Source: a virus. From it: DNA of 64,000 nt. The first letter of the stretch is position 1; the number at the start of each line of letters is the position of its first letter. The notes beneath the pieces are model-generated. The model was not told the origin of the DNA, did not search any database, and saw only the letters and a list, made by a program, of their open reading frames with translations. The DNA is taken from positions 1 to 64,000 of IMG/VR virus record IMGVR_UViG_3300036939_000021. One strand, 5' to 3'. Shown here piece by piece: positions 44,913-53,250 of the stretch. The translations under genes were made by a program, and so were the position numbers.

Positions 44913-45659
44913 ATGGTTGAATTATTAAAAGATCCATATTTTCGAGTACAACTAGATAAAGATGCAAGTTCACCTAATCCGGAAGCTGCGATATGGAATG
45001 CACAACATATTTGTGTAGCTGAGAAAGATTCTTATCATGATCAGCTACCTTTAGAACCTGGAAAAGCAATAATAAAACATCAATTAGAAGGTGGAAAGGG
45101 TCACTATTCAGTAGCTGCTTTTGCTTTTGCAAAAATAGATTTTTATGGTTTCTCGCATGATGCTATTATGCAGATGAGAACTCATCACACTAGTGGTAGT
45201 GATGTAAGATTTCTAGTACAAAGTTCTCGTTATACTTCTCAGAGATTTATAGATGTAGCTGAAGGAAAACTAAAACCAGAGGAAGTATTTTATTGGCGTC
45301 CTTTAGGAAAATATACAAGTCGTAATGGTTGGTATGAAAATAGTGATTTAGTACAGAATATTTTTTATGAGCAATGTAGAGAAAATTGTAAAGTCTATGC
45401 TGATTTAGTTTTAGAGTACAATCAACCTTATGAACAGGCAAGAAACGTACTTTCACAAGGAATACGACAAGATTTCACAATAGCAGCAACGTTAAAAGGA
45501 TTTTGGCATTTACTCGATCAAAGAACAAAAAAAGATTCTCAACTAGAAATTCAAACTTTAGCAGAAATGTTACAGCAAGAATTAGAAAAATGGTGTCCTA
45601 CACTTTCTTATTGGTACAGAGAGAATCATATTAAAAAATCTAAGAAATTATTACCTTAA
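44913..45659 (+). CDS. thyX: FAD-dependent thymidylate synthase ThyX, 248 aa
   Basis: ThyX makes dTMP from dUMP using methylene-tetrahydrofolate, NAD(P)H and FAD. The signature region is at about 88-107 (MQMRTHHTSGSDV, then VQSSRY), with EGGKGHYSVAAFAFAKIDFY before it and an RNVLSQGIRQDFTIAATLKG substrate-binding stretch later. Length is typical. It is followed 6 bases later by dcd, so the two form a pyrimidine module that supplies dTTP for DNA synthesis. Confidence 0.9.
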   Translation: MVELLKDPYFRVQLDKDASSPNPEAAIWNAQHICVAEKDSYHDQLPLEPGKAIIKHQLEGGKGHYSVAAFAFAKIDFYGFSHDAIMQMRTHHTSGSDVRFLVQSSRYTSQRFIDVAEGKLKPEEVFYWRPLGKYTSRNGWYENSDLVQNIFYEQCRENCKVYADLVLEYNQPYEQARNVLSQGIRQDFTIAATLKGFWHLLDQRTKKDSQLEIQTLAEMLQQELEKWCPTLSYWYRENHIKKSKKLLP

Positions 45660-45665
45660 AACAAG

Positions 45666-46196
45666 ATGACTATATTAGTTGACTGGCAGATAAGACAAGA
45701 AGCCTTACGAAATAATTTAGTAGTGCCTTTTGATGAGGAGATGCTCAATCCTTGTTCTATTGATGTGAGAGTAGGACATACAGCAAAACTTCGGATAGTT
45801 GGAGGATGGCAAGATATAGAATTAGCACATTATGGGGAAACATTTCCTTATATGCTTTATCCAGGAGATAGAGTTTTAATAGCTAGTTTAGAGACTTATA
45901 ATTTTTCTGAAAATTTAGCTGGACAGTTTAAATTAAAATCTAGTCGAGGTAGAGAATGGTATGAACATTTAGAAGCGGGATGGATAGATCCAGGATGGCA
46001 CGGAAGTAAATTAACAATGGAAATTATTGCAATGGATGTATCACCATTGCCTTTATATCCAGGTTTAAGAATGGGTCAAATAATATTTTTTAAATTAGAT
46101 GAAATACCAGAGAAATCTTATAGTGTGACTGGAAAGTATAATAATGATGTAACGGTACAAGAGAGTAAAGATAATATTTTTAGTATAAAATATTGA
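45666..46196 (+). CDS. dcd: dCTP deaminase, 176 aa
   Basis: Trimeric dUTPase/dCTP deaminase fold: LNPCSIDVRVG near residue 30, SSRGREWYEHLEAGWIDPGW and HGSKLTMEI with the catalytic Glu in the family position. It deaminates dCTP to dUTP (some members also hydrolyse it to dUMP), feeding ThyX encoded just upstream. Length matches the family. Confidence 0.85.
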   Translation: MTILVDWQIRQEALRNNLVVPFDEEMLNPCSIDVRVGHTAKLRIVGGWQDIELAHYGETFPYMLYPGDRVLIASLETYNFSENLAGQFKLKSSRGREWYEHLEAGWIDPGWHGSKLTMEIIAMDVSPLPLYPGLRMGQIIFFKLDEIPEKSYSVTGKYNNDVTVQESKDNIFSIKY

Positions 46197-46466
46197 TTAT
46201 ATTTTCTCTAACTCTTCTTCTAAATCTAATAAAGTTCCCCAAGTTCTAGCATTTAACACACCGGAATCGTAAAGCATTTTTATAATCCTGGCTGTTTGTT
46301 TGCTGAGTTCTTGGGGATTATTTTCTTTAAGTGCTTCGGGAAAAGGTAAGAAATCCTCAAAAGTTGCATTCTCACCTGCCAACATTAGAGCAACTTTTGC
46401 TATCGACTTTGCATTAATATTTGCGTTAAGTCTCTCTAATTTTCCTATTTCTTTAAGCGTTTCCCT
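46197..46466 (-). CDS. -1 frame extension of the tail-chaperone candidate (GT-like)
   Basis: The -1 frame relative to the 46445-47254 gene is open from inside that gene to TAA at 46197, reading RETLKEIGKLERLNANINAK, then ALMLAGENATF and LLDLEEELEKI. An internal ATG at 46385 could start a 62-residue protein, but the coding quality extends upstream of it to the preceding gene. This is the layout of tail assembly chaperone genes G and T, where a programmed -1 shift makes a fusion. The overlap contains GGGAAAC and TTAAAGAAA but not in an ideal slippery phase. Confidence 0.45.
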   Translation of the reverse strand, partial: RETLKEIGKLERLNANINAKSIAKVALMLAGENATFEDFLPFPEALKENNPQELSKQTARIIKMLYDSGVLNARTWGTLLDLEEELEKI

Positions 46467-47254
46467 GATGATGTGACAGGGACATCTATGATAGATTCTT
46501 CTGTGGAAGATTGGATCGCTAATATTTCTGGCTGTAAGTTTGTAGTATCCGGTTCTGTAAAATTCTTGTTGCTCTCTGACGGAATCGCGATAACTTCGTA
46601 ACCGTTCAAGTATTGTTTTTTTTCCTGTGGAACTGTATCATCTACCGATTCCCATTCTCTCTCCTCAGCTAGAGCAAAACCAGCTAGTTCTCGAATATCA
46701 GACATAGGAAGTTTAGAAATTATTCTATTAAAAATCGCAATACGTTTTTCAGAACTTAACCACTGTTCCTCAGGAATTGCTAATAATTCTGATGTTTCTT
46801 TAGGTTCTAGGGATAATCTGTAAGTTTTATTTATTTTAGTAAGATTTTCTACAAGCCATTGTGAATCTAGACGGCTAGAAAGAATCATTAAAGCTACTGC
46901 TTTAGTTTGTATAGTATTTATTTTTTCAGGATTATTTTGTTGAGAAAGTACAGTCATATGCTCTTTAAATTTTATCGAGAATGACATGAGCTTCAGTTGT
47001 TCATTCTCATCAGCTATTACTTTATTTTCTAAAATTTTTGAAATAAAACTTAAAGCTTCTTCTAGCGGTATATTTTCTTTTTCTGATACTGCTATTGCAA
47101 ACTTTTCAATAGCATCGAGTTTTTGGAGTTCATGACCTCTAACTTTATCAGCCATGTATTCTGTTTCTTCTACTGTGAGACTTCCCATTTTTGCTAGAGG
47201 AAAGGGGAAAGAACCAACAGGGTAAAGAGAAGAGAAAACACTGGAATCATTCAT
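46445..47254 (-). CDS. putative tail assembly chaperone (G-like), 269 aa
   Basis: MNDSSVFSSLYPVGSFPFPL start, then a helical, acidic protein (SLTVEETEYMADKVRGHELQ, ELAGFALAEEREWES) and a basic end (SSGKRLKK). No family signature; the call rests on its position downstream of two tail-tube genes on the same strand and on the overlapping -1 ORF. ATG 47254 is chosen; an in-frame start at 47278 is possible. Confidence 0.45.
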   Translation of the reverse strand: MNDSSVFSSLYPVGSFPFPLAKMGSLTVEETEYMADKVRGHELQKLDAIEKFAIAVSEKENIPLEEALSFISKILENKVIADENEQLKLMSFSIKFKEHMTVLSQQNNPEKINTIQTKAVALMILSSRLDSQWLVENLTKINKTYRLSLEPKETSELLAIPEEQWLSSEKRIAIFNRIISKLPMSDIRELAGFALAEEREWESVDDTVPQEKKQYLNGYEVIAIPSESNKNFTEPDTTNLQPEILAIQSSTEESIIDVPVTSSGKRLKK

Positions 47255-47347
47255 ACAAAAGTAATATAAATTGTTCAATATATTAATTTAACACATATAG
47301 AAGTTAAAAATATTAAAATAAAGATTTTATAAATTTTTTAATAGATA

Positions 47348-47376
47348 TTGACAGCATATTAGATTTTAGCTATTAT
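47348..47376 (+). promoter_or_regulatory. early promoter 26
   Basis: TTGACA at 47348-47353, 17-bp spacer, TATTAT at 47371-47376, then AGAGAAGTCGAG; serves 47408. Confidence 0.8.
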
Positions 47377-47407
47377 AGAGAAGTCGAGCTAAGAGAAGCA
47401 AAGAAAA

Positions 47408-47629
47408 ATGAAATTAACTTACTGGGTAGCTGTCAATAAGCAGGATGCTTCTTGCTATAATCTTCGAGCTAAAACTAAGAAACGGGTTTTAGAATTAATA
47501 AAACTTTCAGGGCATGATGATGAACACTATGGAACACCGAAAAAAGTAGAAATAGAGTATGATGATGGATTTGATTTATTAACACAAGCTTTAGGAGAAG
47601 GAGGACTAAGCTATTTAGAAGAAGATTAA
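47408..47629 (+). CDS. hypothetical protein, 73 aa
   Basis: MKLTYWVAVNKQDASCYNLR, basic helix (KTKKRVLELIKLSG), then an acidic end (EIEYDDGFDLLTQALGEGGL). I do not recognise the family. An isolated early cassette inserted between minus-strand virion genes, which shows how the early units are scattered. Confidence 0.65.
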   Translation: MKLTYWVAVNKQDASCYNLRAKTKKRVLELIKLSGHDDEHYGTPKKVEIEYDDGFDLLTQALGEGGLSYLEED

Positions 47630-47643
47630 GATGATTAAAAAAC

Positions 47644-47677
47644 AAAAAATCTCTTAGATAGCTCTAAGAGATTTTTT
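47644..47677. terminator. bidirectional intrinsic terminator
   Basis: 15-bp stem (47644-47658 with 47663-47677), A-rich and T-rich ends, between convergent genes. Confidence 0.85.
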
Positions 47678-47698
47678 GTTTAATAGTTTCATATGGAA

Positions 47699-47959
47699 TC
47701 ATTCATTTAGTTTTTCAAAATAAACTTTAATATTATTGTTTATATCACATAATCGAGCATATGTTTCTACTTGTAGTTCTTTTGGTACAAGTAATCTACG
47801 ACCATCTTTAATTAATTCTGAGCCGTAAAATAAACGTTGTGGATTTTTAGTAAAAAAGAGAGCGCAACCACAAGTTACATGATTTTCAAAAAGTTTACAA
47901 TTTATTAATATTATTGTTTGTCCTTTAGAAGCTAAATAATTATAGAAATTATTATCCAT
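47699..47959 (-). CDS. hypothetical protein in the tail operon, 86 aa
   Basis: MDNNFYNYLASKGQTIILIN, two Cys near the middle (HVTCGCALFF) and a helical end. ATG 47959 overlaps the end of the upstream tail protein gene by a few bases. Unknown family; position suggests a small tail-assembly protein. Confidence 0.55.
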   Translation of the reverse strand: MDNNFYNYLASKGQTIILINCKLFENHVTCGCALFFTKNPQRLFYGSELIKDGRRLLVPKELQVETYARLCDINNNIKVYFEKLNE

Positions 47960-47960
47960 A

Positions 47961-48656
47961 TTAAACAATATTTAAGGAGTTGTAAGTATTAGGTTGAACT
48001 CTTGCATCAATACGGAAACTCCTCAAACTTTGCATATTTGCGGTAGGACTACAACTAGTAACTATAGCAGCACCACGTTTATAATTACCATCCGGATAAG
48101 TATGTAAAAACCAAAATTCGTGATTTCTAAAACTTAAATCTTCGCATAGTTTTATAAGTAAAGCCCCACCAACATCACCGTAAATTTCAATAAGGTCTAT
48201 ATTTATTTTTTTAGAATTAAAAGTTTGTTTTTCTTCTCGTTCTGCTCCATGAGATACATTACTGGTATCAGTTGTTTGTATTTCTGGACTAATTATAAAA
48301 TTTTTACATCCTGCCACTAACCATAAAGCCTGAGTAGTAGAGGTTGTATTTATTGGAATAATAACTCCACTAGATTGATCTAAAATGCTTACTGGTGTTG
48401 ATGTTGTAGTTAAATTAACATCTTCAGCAATTTCTATGATTATTCCATTGAATATTAATTGTGTTTCTGCTGTTAAATATGTTTCTAAATTTGATTTTAA
48501 AAATATTATTCCAGGATTAGTATTACTATTAAATTCTTGAGTTACGGTAATATTGTGATTTTTAGGTATTCTAACGCCAAGAGGCAAGAGAGCTATACGC
48601 AATCTTGCCCCTAATGTAGTTTTTCGAGTAGATGGGTAAGTATGGGATTTAGCCAT
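47961..48656 (-). CDS. tail tube-like protein, paralogue 2, 231 aa
   Basis: Clear paralogue of the upstream protein: both start MAK..., PSTRxTT and share TxSTPVSILD/TxATPVTIID, a central GCxNxxISPxIQ, then EIYGDVGGALL/AIYGDRGGDVL and a closing beta region. Second copies of tail-tube-type proteins may add decoration or form a minor tail protein. Its start overlaps the previous stop. Confidence 0.6.
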   Translation of the reverse strand: MAKSHTYPSTRKTTLGARLRIALLPLGVRIPKNHNITVTQEFNSNTNPGIIFLKSNLETYLTAETQLIFNGIIIEIAEDVNLTTTSTPVSILDQSSGVIIPINTTSTTQALWLVAGCKNFIISPEIQTTDTSNVSHGAEREEKQTFNSKKINIDLIEIYGDVGGALLIKLCEDLSFRNHEFWFLHTYPDGNYKRGAAIVTSCSPTANMQSLRSFRIDARVQPNTYNSLNIV

Positions 48657-49426
48657 TAAACAACAGCAACAGCGGTTACAGTAGCCTTAGTATGTACATA
48701 GGAGTCACCTTGTACCTGAGCAGAACCTGAAATATTTACAAGTTGTTGAACTCCACCTTGAGGCGATGCAGAATTAAGAATTGCCACACCTTCGTGAATT
48801 TCTCCTGAACTTTCTCGAACTTCAAAATAAAATTCACGTCCAATGTCGCTGTCTTCATACATGATGTCATAAAGAACGTCTCCACCTCTATCACCATATA
48901 TTGCACGAAATTCAAATGCAAGTTCTTTAGCATTTGAAACTGTTACCATTTCTTTTCCTGTTCCTGAAAGATAAGTTGTTCCGTCTTCATTCTGTATCTG
49001 AGGACTTACAGTAGCGTTAGAGCAACCATTTACAAAAATAAGAGCTTTTGTAATAGTTGTATCTGTTGTAGCGAGAGTAACTGGAGCATCAGGATCGATA
49101 ATAGTTACAGGTGTAGCAGTAGTGCCAACTTCTTTACCTTCAGCAACTTTTACCACTTTATTAGTTCCAAAATTTAAGATTAATCCACCATCAACATATA
49201 CTTTAGTACCAGCTGTAGGAGCTGTACCATTAACTTGGGTAAGAGTTAATGAAAGTTGATCAGAACTCGCACTAGTAAAAGCTGAAGCAACTGTTAAAGT
49301 ATATAATGGCGCTTTACGAATAGTAGAAATTTGTTCACCATATAAAATAATAGGTAGTCTACCAATTGCAAAAGTTTTGCCGATGGTAGTTCTACGTGTA
49401 GATGGTCTAACTACTGTCTTAGCCAT
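48656..49426 (-). CDS. major tail (tube) protein candidate, 256 aa
   Basis: Beta-rich, low in Cys and Trp, with repeated Thr/Val strands (LTVASAFTSASSDQLSLTLT), as in siphovirus tail-tube subunits. Preceded by a late-type motif 26 bases before the ATG. Same operon as its paralogue and the chaperone candidates downstream. The assignment is by pattern and context, not by a recognised family signature. Confidence 0.55.
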   Translation of the reverse strand: MAKTVVRPSTRRTTIGKTFAIGRLPIILYGEQISTIRKAPLYTLTVASAFTSASSDQLSLTLTQVNGTAPTAGTKVYVDGGLILNFGTNKVVKVAEGKEVGTTATPVTIIDPDAPVTLATTDTTITKALIFVNGCSNATVSPQIQNEDGTTYLSGTGKEMVTVSNAKELAFEFRAIYGDRGGDVLYDIMYEDSDIGREFYFEVRESSGEIHEGVAILNSASPQGGVQQLVNISGSAQVQGDSYVHTKATVTAVAVV

Positions 49427-49439
49427 TTTAATAAATAAA

Positions 49440-49477
49440 AATAGTACGGTACTATTTACAATATTCCACTAGTGGAA
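49440..49477. promoter_or_regulatory. late control region with two palindromes
   Basis: AATAGTAC-G-GTACTATT (49440-49456) and TTCCACTAGTGGAA (49464-49477) flank and overlap the minus-strand late motif GGAATATTGTAAATA (49453-49467). The region separates the divergent tail-tube and J genes and may serve both. Confidence 0.55.
49453..49467 (-). promoter_or_regulatory. putative late promoter motif
   Basis: Minus-strand GGAATATTGTAAATA, 26 bases before the ATG of the tail-tube gene. Confidence 0.6.
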
Positions 49478-49489
49478 GTCTCAGAAAGT

Positions 49490-51400
49490 ATGGAAGATTT
49501 TAAGAATAAAAACATCCCCGGAATAATCGAAGGTGCTGGTATTGGAGGTAAAGGAGGTGGCACTCCTGATCAAGATAGGATTTCTGGTACTTCTACAGCA
49601 TATGTATACGCTCTTTTTGGTATAGGTGAAGGCACTATTGAAGGTTTAAAAGCGGGTGCAAAGTCTATTCAACTTGATGGCACACCTATAGAGAATGCTG
49701 ATGGCACTAAAAATTTTAGTGATTTTAAATTTATATTTACTCCAGGTTTGCAAAGTCAAGCTAATATACCATCAGAAGCAAATGAAGTAAGTTCTGAATC
49801 TGCTGTAGGTGTAGAAGTTCTAAAATTATTTCCTGTAACTCGACAAATAACAAATCCAGATATTAATGGTATTCGTATAAGACTCGGTTTTCAATTACAA
49901 GAACAAGAAAAAGAAAGTGGTGATATTAATTCTTTAGCTTGTAATTTTGCAATATATATAAAAGAAGGTAATGGTGCTTTTGTAGAAAGATTAGCTTATA
50001 GAAATAATGAGTTTAAATACCGTTTTACAAGTCTTACAGAATTTACTTATTTTTTTCCTGTTAATTCACAAATAACAGATACCTTTCAAATAAAAGTTGA
50101 AAAAATTTCAGAAGATGCTGTAGATAATGAAGATGTTGTACAGCAACGTACTGTAAGGTGGCAAGCATATGCAGAAGTTATTCAAGATACATTAGAGTAT
50201 CCTTGGACTGCATTATGTTATATGCAATTTCCAGGAAATGCCTTTAAAAGTGTCCCAACACGTAAATATTTAGTTGGGGGTATAAAGTGGCTTATTCCGA
50301 CGGTATTTACTGTAGGTGCTGATAGAGGATTAGATTATAACGGTCAAGCTTGGGGTGGAGGTTTTTACGAACCTGATAAAGCACCAGCTGATGCTGCTTG
50401 GGTAGTATGGGGATTGCTTACAAATAATAGATATGGTTTAGGAAGAAAAATAGCAGGTCGTTTAGGATTAGGTAGAGGATTACAAGAATCTGACATAGAT
50501 AAATTTGCGCTGTATCAGTGTTCTTTGCATAACAACGGTATTATTCCAGACGGATTTGGAAATACTGAAAGACGTTATAGTGCTAACGGAATCTTACAAG
50601 GCTCTCAAGATGCTTGGGAGATGATACAGAGTGTTTGTAGTAATTTTGCTGCAAAAGCTTATTGGAATGGTTCACAGATAAGTTTTTGGCAAGATCGCCC
50701 TTGGATTGGATTACCAAGAGCTATTTTTACTAATGCAAAAGTTGTAGATGGAAGGTTTATATATACAAGTCAGGAATGGAAGGGAATTACAACAGTTGCA
50801 AAAGTAAGTTGGAATGATCCGGCTCAGGATTATGGCTTAGTCCCCGAACCTATAGAATATCAACAAGGTATTTTAGATTGGGGAGTACATGAAGATGAGT
50901 TTTCTGCTTTTCTCTGTACTTCTCGTGGTCAAGCTTATCGATTAGGTTTAAAAAATATTTTAACTTCTTTACTTGAGACTGAAATGGTAAGTTTTCGAGC
51001 ATTACCAGAATCTTTTTATTGCCGTCCTGGAGATGTAATTCAAGTTCAAGATAATCGTAGAACACAAACTAGAAAGGGTGGATTAATAACTTCTGCTACC
51101 ACAACTTCTATTACAGTAGATTTAAAAAATCCAGTAACTCTAGTCGGTACATCTCCATATAAAGTAAGAGTAACTTTACCCAATTTACAAGTAGAAGAAA
51201 GATTTATAAGTAATGGTGCTGGAACGCATTTAACTTTATTACCAACACAGCCTTTTAGTATGCCACCTCTTTCTCATGCAATTTGGTTAGTACAAGATGG
51301 AGCTGCTCTTGAGATGCTATATCGAATTATTTCTATAACTCCTGGTGAAGCAGAAAATAAAATGATTTATGAAATCAGCGCTAAAACTTATGCTGGTTAG
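49490..51400 (+). CDS. tail tip attachment protein, lambda J-like (no receptor-binding end), 636 aa
   Basis: Close in pattern to the N-terminal two thirds of lambda gpJ: GIGEGTIEGLKAGAKSIQLD, VTRQITNPDINGIRIRLGF, a GFYEPDKAPADAAWVVWGLL region, LYQCSLHNNGIIPDGFGNTE, RYSANGILQGSQDAWEMIQS, FLCTSRGQAYRLGL and SFYCRPGDVIQVQDN. gpJ forms the tail hub and fibre and binds the receptor with its C-terminus; that fibronectin-type and receptor-binding part (several hundred residues) is absent here, so adhesion must be carried by other proteins. ATG 49490 with GGAAG before it is preferred to a GTG at 49472. Confidence 0.85.
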   Translation: MEDFKNKNIPGIIEGAGIGGKGGGTPDQDRISGTSTAYVYALFGIGEGTIEGLKAGAKSIQLDGTPIENADGTKNFSDFKFIFTPGLQSQANIPSEANEVSSESAVGVEVLKLFPVTRQITNPDINGIRIRLGFQLQEQEKESGDINSLACNFAIYIKEGNGAFVERLAYRNNEFKYRFTSLTEFTYFFPVNSQITDTFQIKVEKISEDAVDNEDVVQQRTVRWQAYAEVIQDTLEYPWTALCYMQFPGNAFKSVPTRKYLVGGIKWLIPTVFTVGADRGLDYNGQAWGGGFYEPDKAPADAAWVVWGLLTNNRYGLGRKIAGRLGLGRGLQESDIDKFALYQCSLHNNGIIPDGFGNTERRYSANGILQGSQDAWEMIQSVCSNFAAKAYWNGSQISFWQDRPWIGLPRAIFTNAKVVDGRFIYTSQEWKGITTVAKVSWNDPAQDYGLVPEPIEYQQGILDWGVHEDEFSAFLCTSRGQAYRLGLKNILTSLLETEMVSFRALPESFYCRPGDVIQVQDNRRTQTRKGGLITSATTTSITVDLKNPVTLVGTSPYKVRVTLPNLQVEERFISNGAGTHLTLLPTQPFSMPPLSHAIWLVQDGAALEMLYRIISITPGEAENKMIYEISAKTYAG

Positions 51401-51699
51401 CTTAAAACATTATCTGGTAAACTTTTAGTTTTTATTTTAGGTATTGAAATTTTTTGATAGTCTTTTAATTGAGATAAAGCAAAAGATATATCTGAGTTAT
51501 TTGTAGTTTTAGGATTAATAAGATGTCCATACATATTATAACTTTCGGATAATTTTTCTAATAAATCTTCTTCTATTAAATTAGCAAGATAGTTATCAGG
51601 AGTTTCTACAAATATATCAATAGAAGTTTTTGTATCAGATTTGTCGTTATCTGTTAATAATCTAATTGAGATATTGTCTTGTTTTATTATGAATTCCAT
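51397..51699 (-). CDS. hypothetical protein, 100 aa
   Basis: Strand-rich start (MEFIIKQDNISIRLLTDNDK), acidic middle, basic end. No known family. It overlaps the J stop by a few bases and lies just downstream of the zincin-containing head protein on the same strand. Confidence 0.6.
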   Translation of the reverse strand: MEFIIKQDNISIRLLTDNDKSDTKTSIDIFVETPDNYLANLIEEDLLEKLSESYNMYGHLINPKTTNNSDISFALSQLKDYQKISIPKIKTKSLPDNVLS

Positions 51700-51703
51700 A
51701 AAA

Positions 51704-53185
51704 TTAGTTATTTAAGAGATGTCCTAAAACTAAATTAAAATGTTCAGGATCTTTATTATATAAAGATCTCATAGTTTGTGGTGAATGGAAATGTTCCATA
51801 CCAACTGCGTGTACTTCGGTAGCTTCAACGTCTGAAGTATAAACTCTTCCTACATAAGGAGTTATATAATTACCTCTATAAGCTATTTCATCATTTCTAT
51901 ATTTGCTACTATTAGTTATATCATTAAGTTTTTCTGCATTTTGAGTTAGACTTCTCTCTTCTCGCCATTTTTCATTTGCTCTTAATATATTTTTATTTTC
52001 AGTTTCAGCATGATGGGATACTTCATGCCATAAAGCATAAGATGGGGCATTTTTACCAACTTCAATTAATTTTTTATTTTTATCGGCATAGGCTCTGTCG
52101 CCCTCTGCTTTAATTGATTGAAGTAGAGATTGACCTTTACCGCCTGTGTGATAATAATAGTCAGTTAGATCATCTAAAACTCTTTGTTTAATTTGAGGAT
52201 CTTTAATATCTATATCTACTTTTTCTGCTAAAGCTCTGGCTTCTTGTTTTGATAAAGGAGTAGATTTGCCTAAATCTTCTCTTAAATTTATAAAAGCTTG
52301 CTCTTGTTCTTTTTTTAATTTTTCTTGTTCTTGCTGTAAATTTTCTATATTTTTTTGTATATTTTTACGATCTTTAACAGATGCTTTAGGTAGACGCTTT
52401 TTTTCGTTTCTTAATTTAATACTAATATCTACTAATTTTTTTCCATGATCTTTAATACTATCTAAATGTTTATTAGATAAAGTAGCACCAATACTAATAA
52501 TTTCTTTTGGTGATGATTTTATCGATTTAGAAGAAGACTCTAGAGAAACTTCAACAGCTTTTTTAATTTCTGTTTTTTGTCTTTTGGGTATTTCATCGTT
52601 ATTTAGTAATTTACTGACTTTTTCTTTTAATACTGTTTTTTTCGTTTTACTAGGAAGTTCATCAGCAAATAAGGTTTTTTTAACATCTTTAACGTCTTGA
52701 GCTATAGGTTTACCTATTTTAGATATTTCATCTAATTTACTTTTTAAAGTATCTAATTTTGTTTTTTGTTTTAATATAGACGACGTTTCAGGCTTAGGAT
52801 GTGTTTTAGTAGAAGTTGTAGGAAGTATAGATTTTTTGGATCTAGCTTCTTCTATAGCTTCACGCCAACTATCAGTTTTTCTACCATCTTTAGCTTTAAC
52901 ACCATATTCAGCAGCAACTTTTTTAAGAGTTGCTAATTTCATTCCTTTTAAATCATTATCAGCATTATTAGAAGAAACTGTAGAAGTTTTAGAAGTAGTA
53001 TTTTTTGTAGTAGATGCTTTAGTTTCAGTTTTTTTAGTAGATTTAGTTGTACTTTTTTTTGTTTTATCTCCTCCTTTAGGCATAAACTGACCACCTAAAG
53101 GATGTCCTGGAGGATAACGAGGATGCTCACTCTCTTTAAAAGAACTTGCTATTTTCTTTCTTGTTGATCCTAATTTTGTAGGCAT
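51704..53185 (-). CDS. head-associated protein with HEXXH zincin-like domain, 493 aa
   Basis: N-terminal phrase HPRYPPGHPLGGQFMPKG is typical of phage head proteins; then a Lys/Thr-rich low-complexity stretch, a SAP-like unit (LKGMKLATLKKVAAEYGVKA), long coiled coil, and a C-terminal zinc-peptidase-like domain: HEVSHH at 387-392 with a second acidic helix ATEVHAVGMEHF near 465. The HEXXH plus later Glu is the gluzincin pattern, so a protease or injected effector is possible. Same strand as other virion genes; no late motif was found upstream of it. Confidence 0.6.
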   Translation of the reverse strand: MPTKLGSTRKKIASSFKESEHPRYPPGHPLGGQFMPKGGDKTKKSTTKSTKKTETKASTTKNTTSKTSTVSSNNADNDLKGMKLATLKKVAAEYGVKAKDGRKTDSWREAIEEARSKKSILPTTSTKTHPKPETSSILKQKTKLDTLKSKLDEISKIGKPIAQDVKDVKKTLFADELPSKTKKTVLKEKVSKLLNNDEIPKRQKTEIKKAVEVSLESSSKSIKSSPKEIISIGATLSNKHLDSIKDHGKKLVDISIKLRNEKKRLPKASVKDRKNIQKNIENLQQEQEKLKKEQEQAFINLREDLGKSTPLSKQEARALAEKVDIDIKDPQIKQRVLDDLTDYYYHTGGKGQSLLQSIKAEGDRAYADKNKKLIEVGKNAPSYALWHEVSHHAETENKNILRANEKWREERSLTQNAEKLNDITNSSKYRNDEIAYRGNYITPYVGRVYTSDVEATEVHAVGMEHFHSPQTMRSLYNKDPEHFNLVLGHLLNN

Positions 53186-53210
53186 GGTTGATAAAAAATA
53201 GATTTAAAGT

Positions 53211-53225
53211 GGAATATTGTAAATA
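53211..53225 (+). promoter_or_regulatory. putative late promoter motif
   Basis: GGAATATTGTAAATA, 25 bases before the scaffold start. Divergent head-protein gene starts 26 bases to its left. Confidence 0.65.
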
Positions 53226-53250
53226 CGGCTTTTATTAGAAAATATCTATT

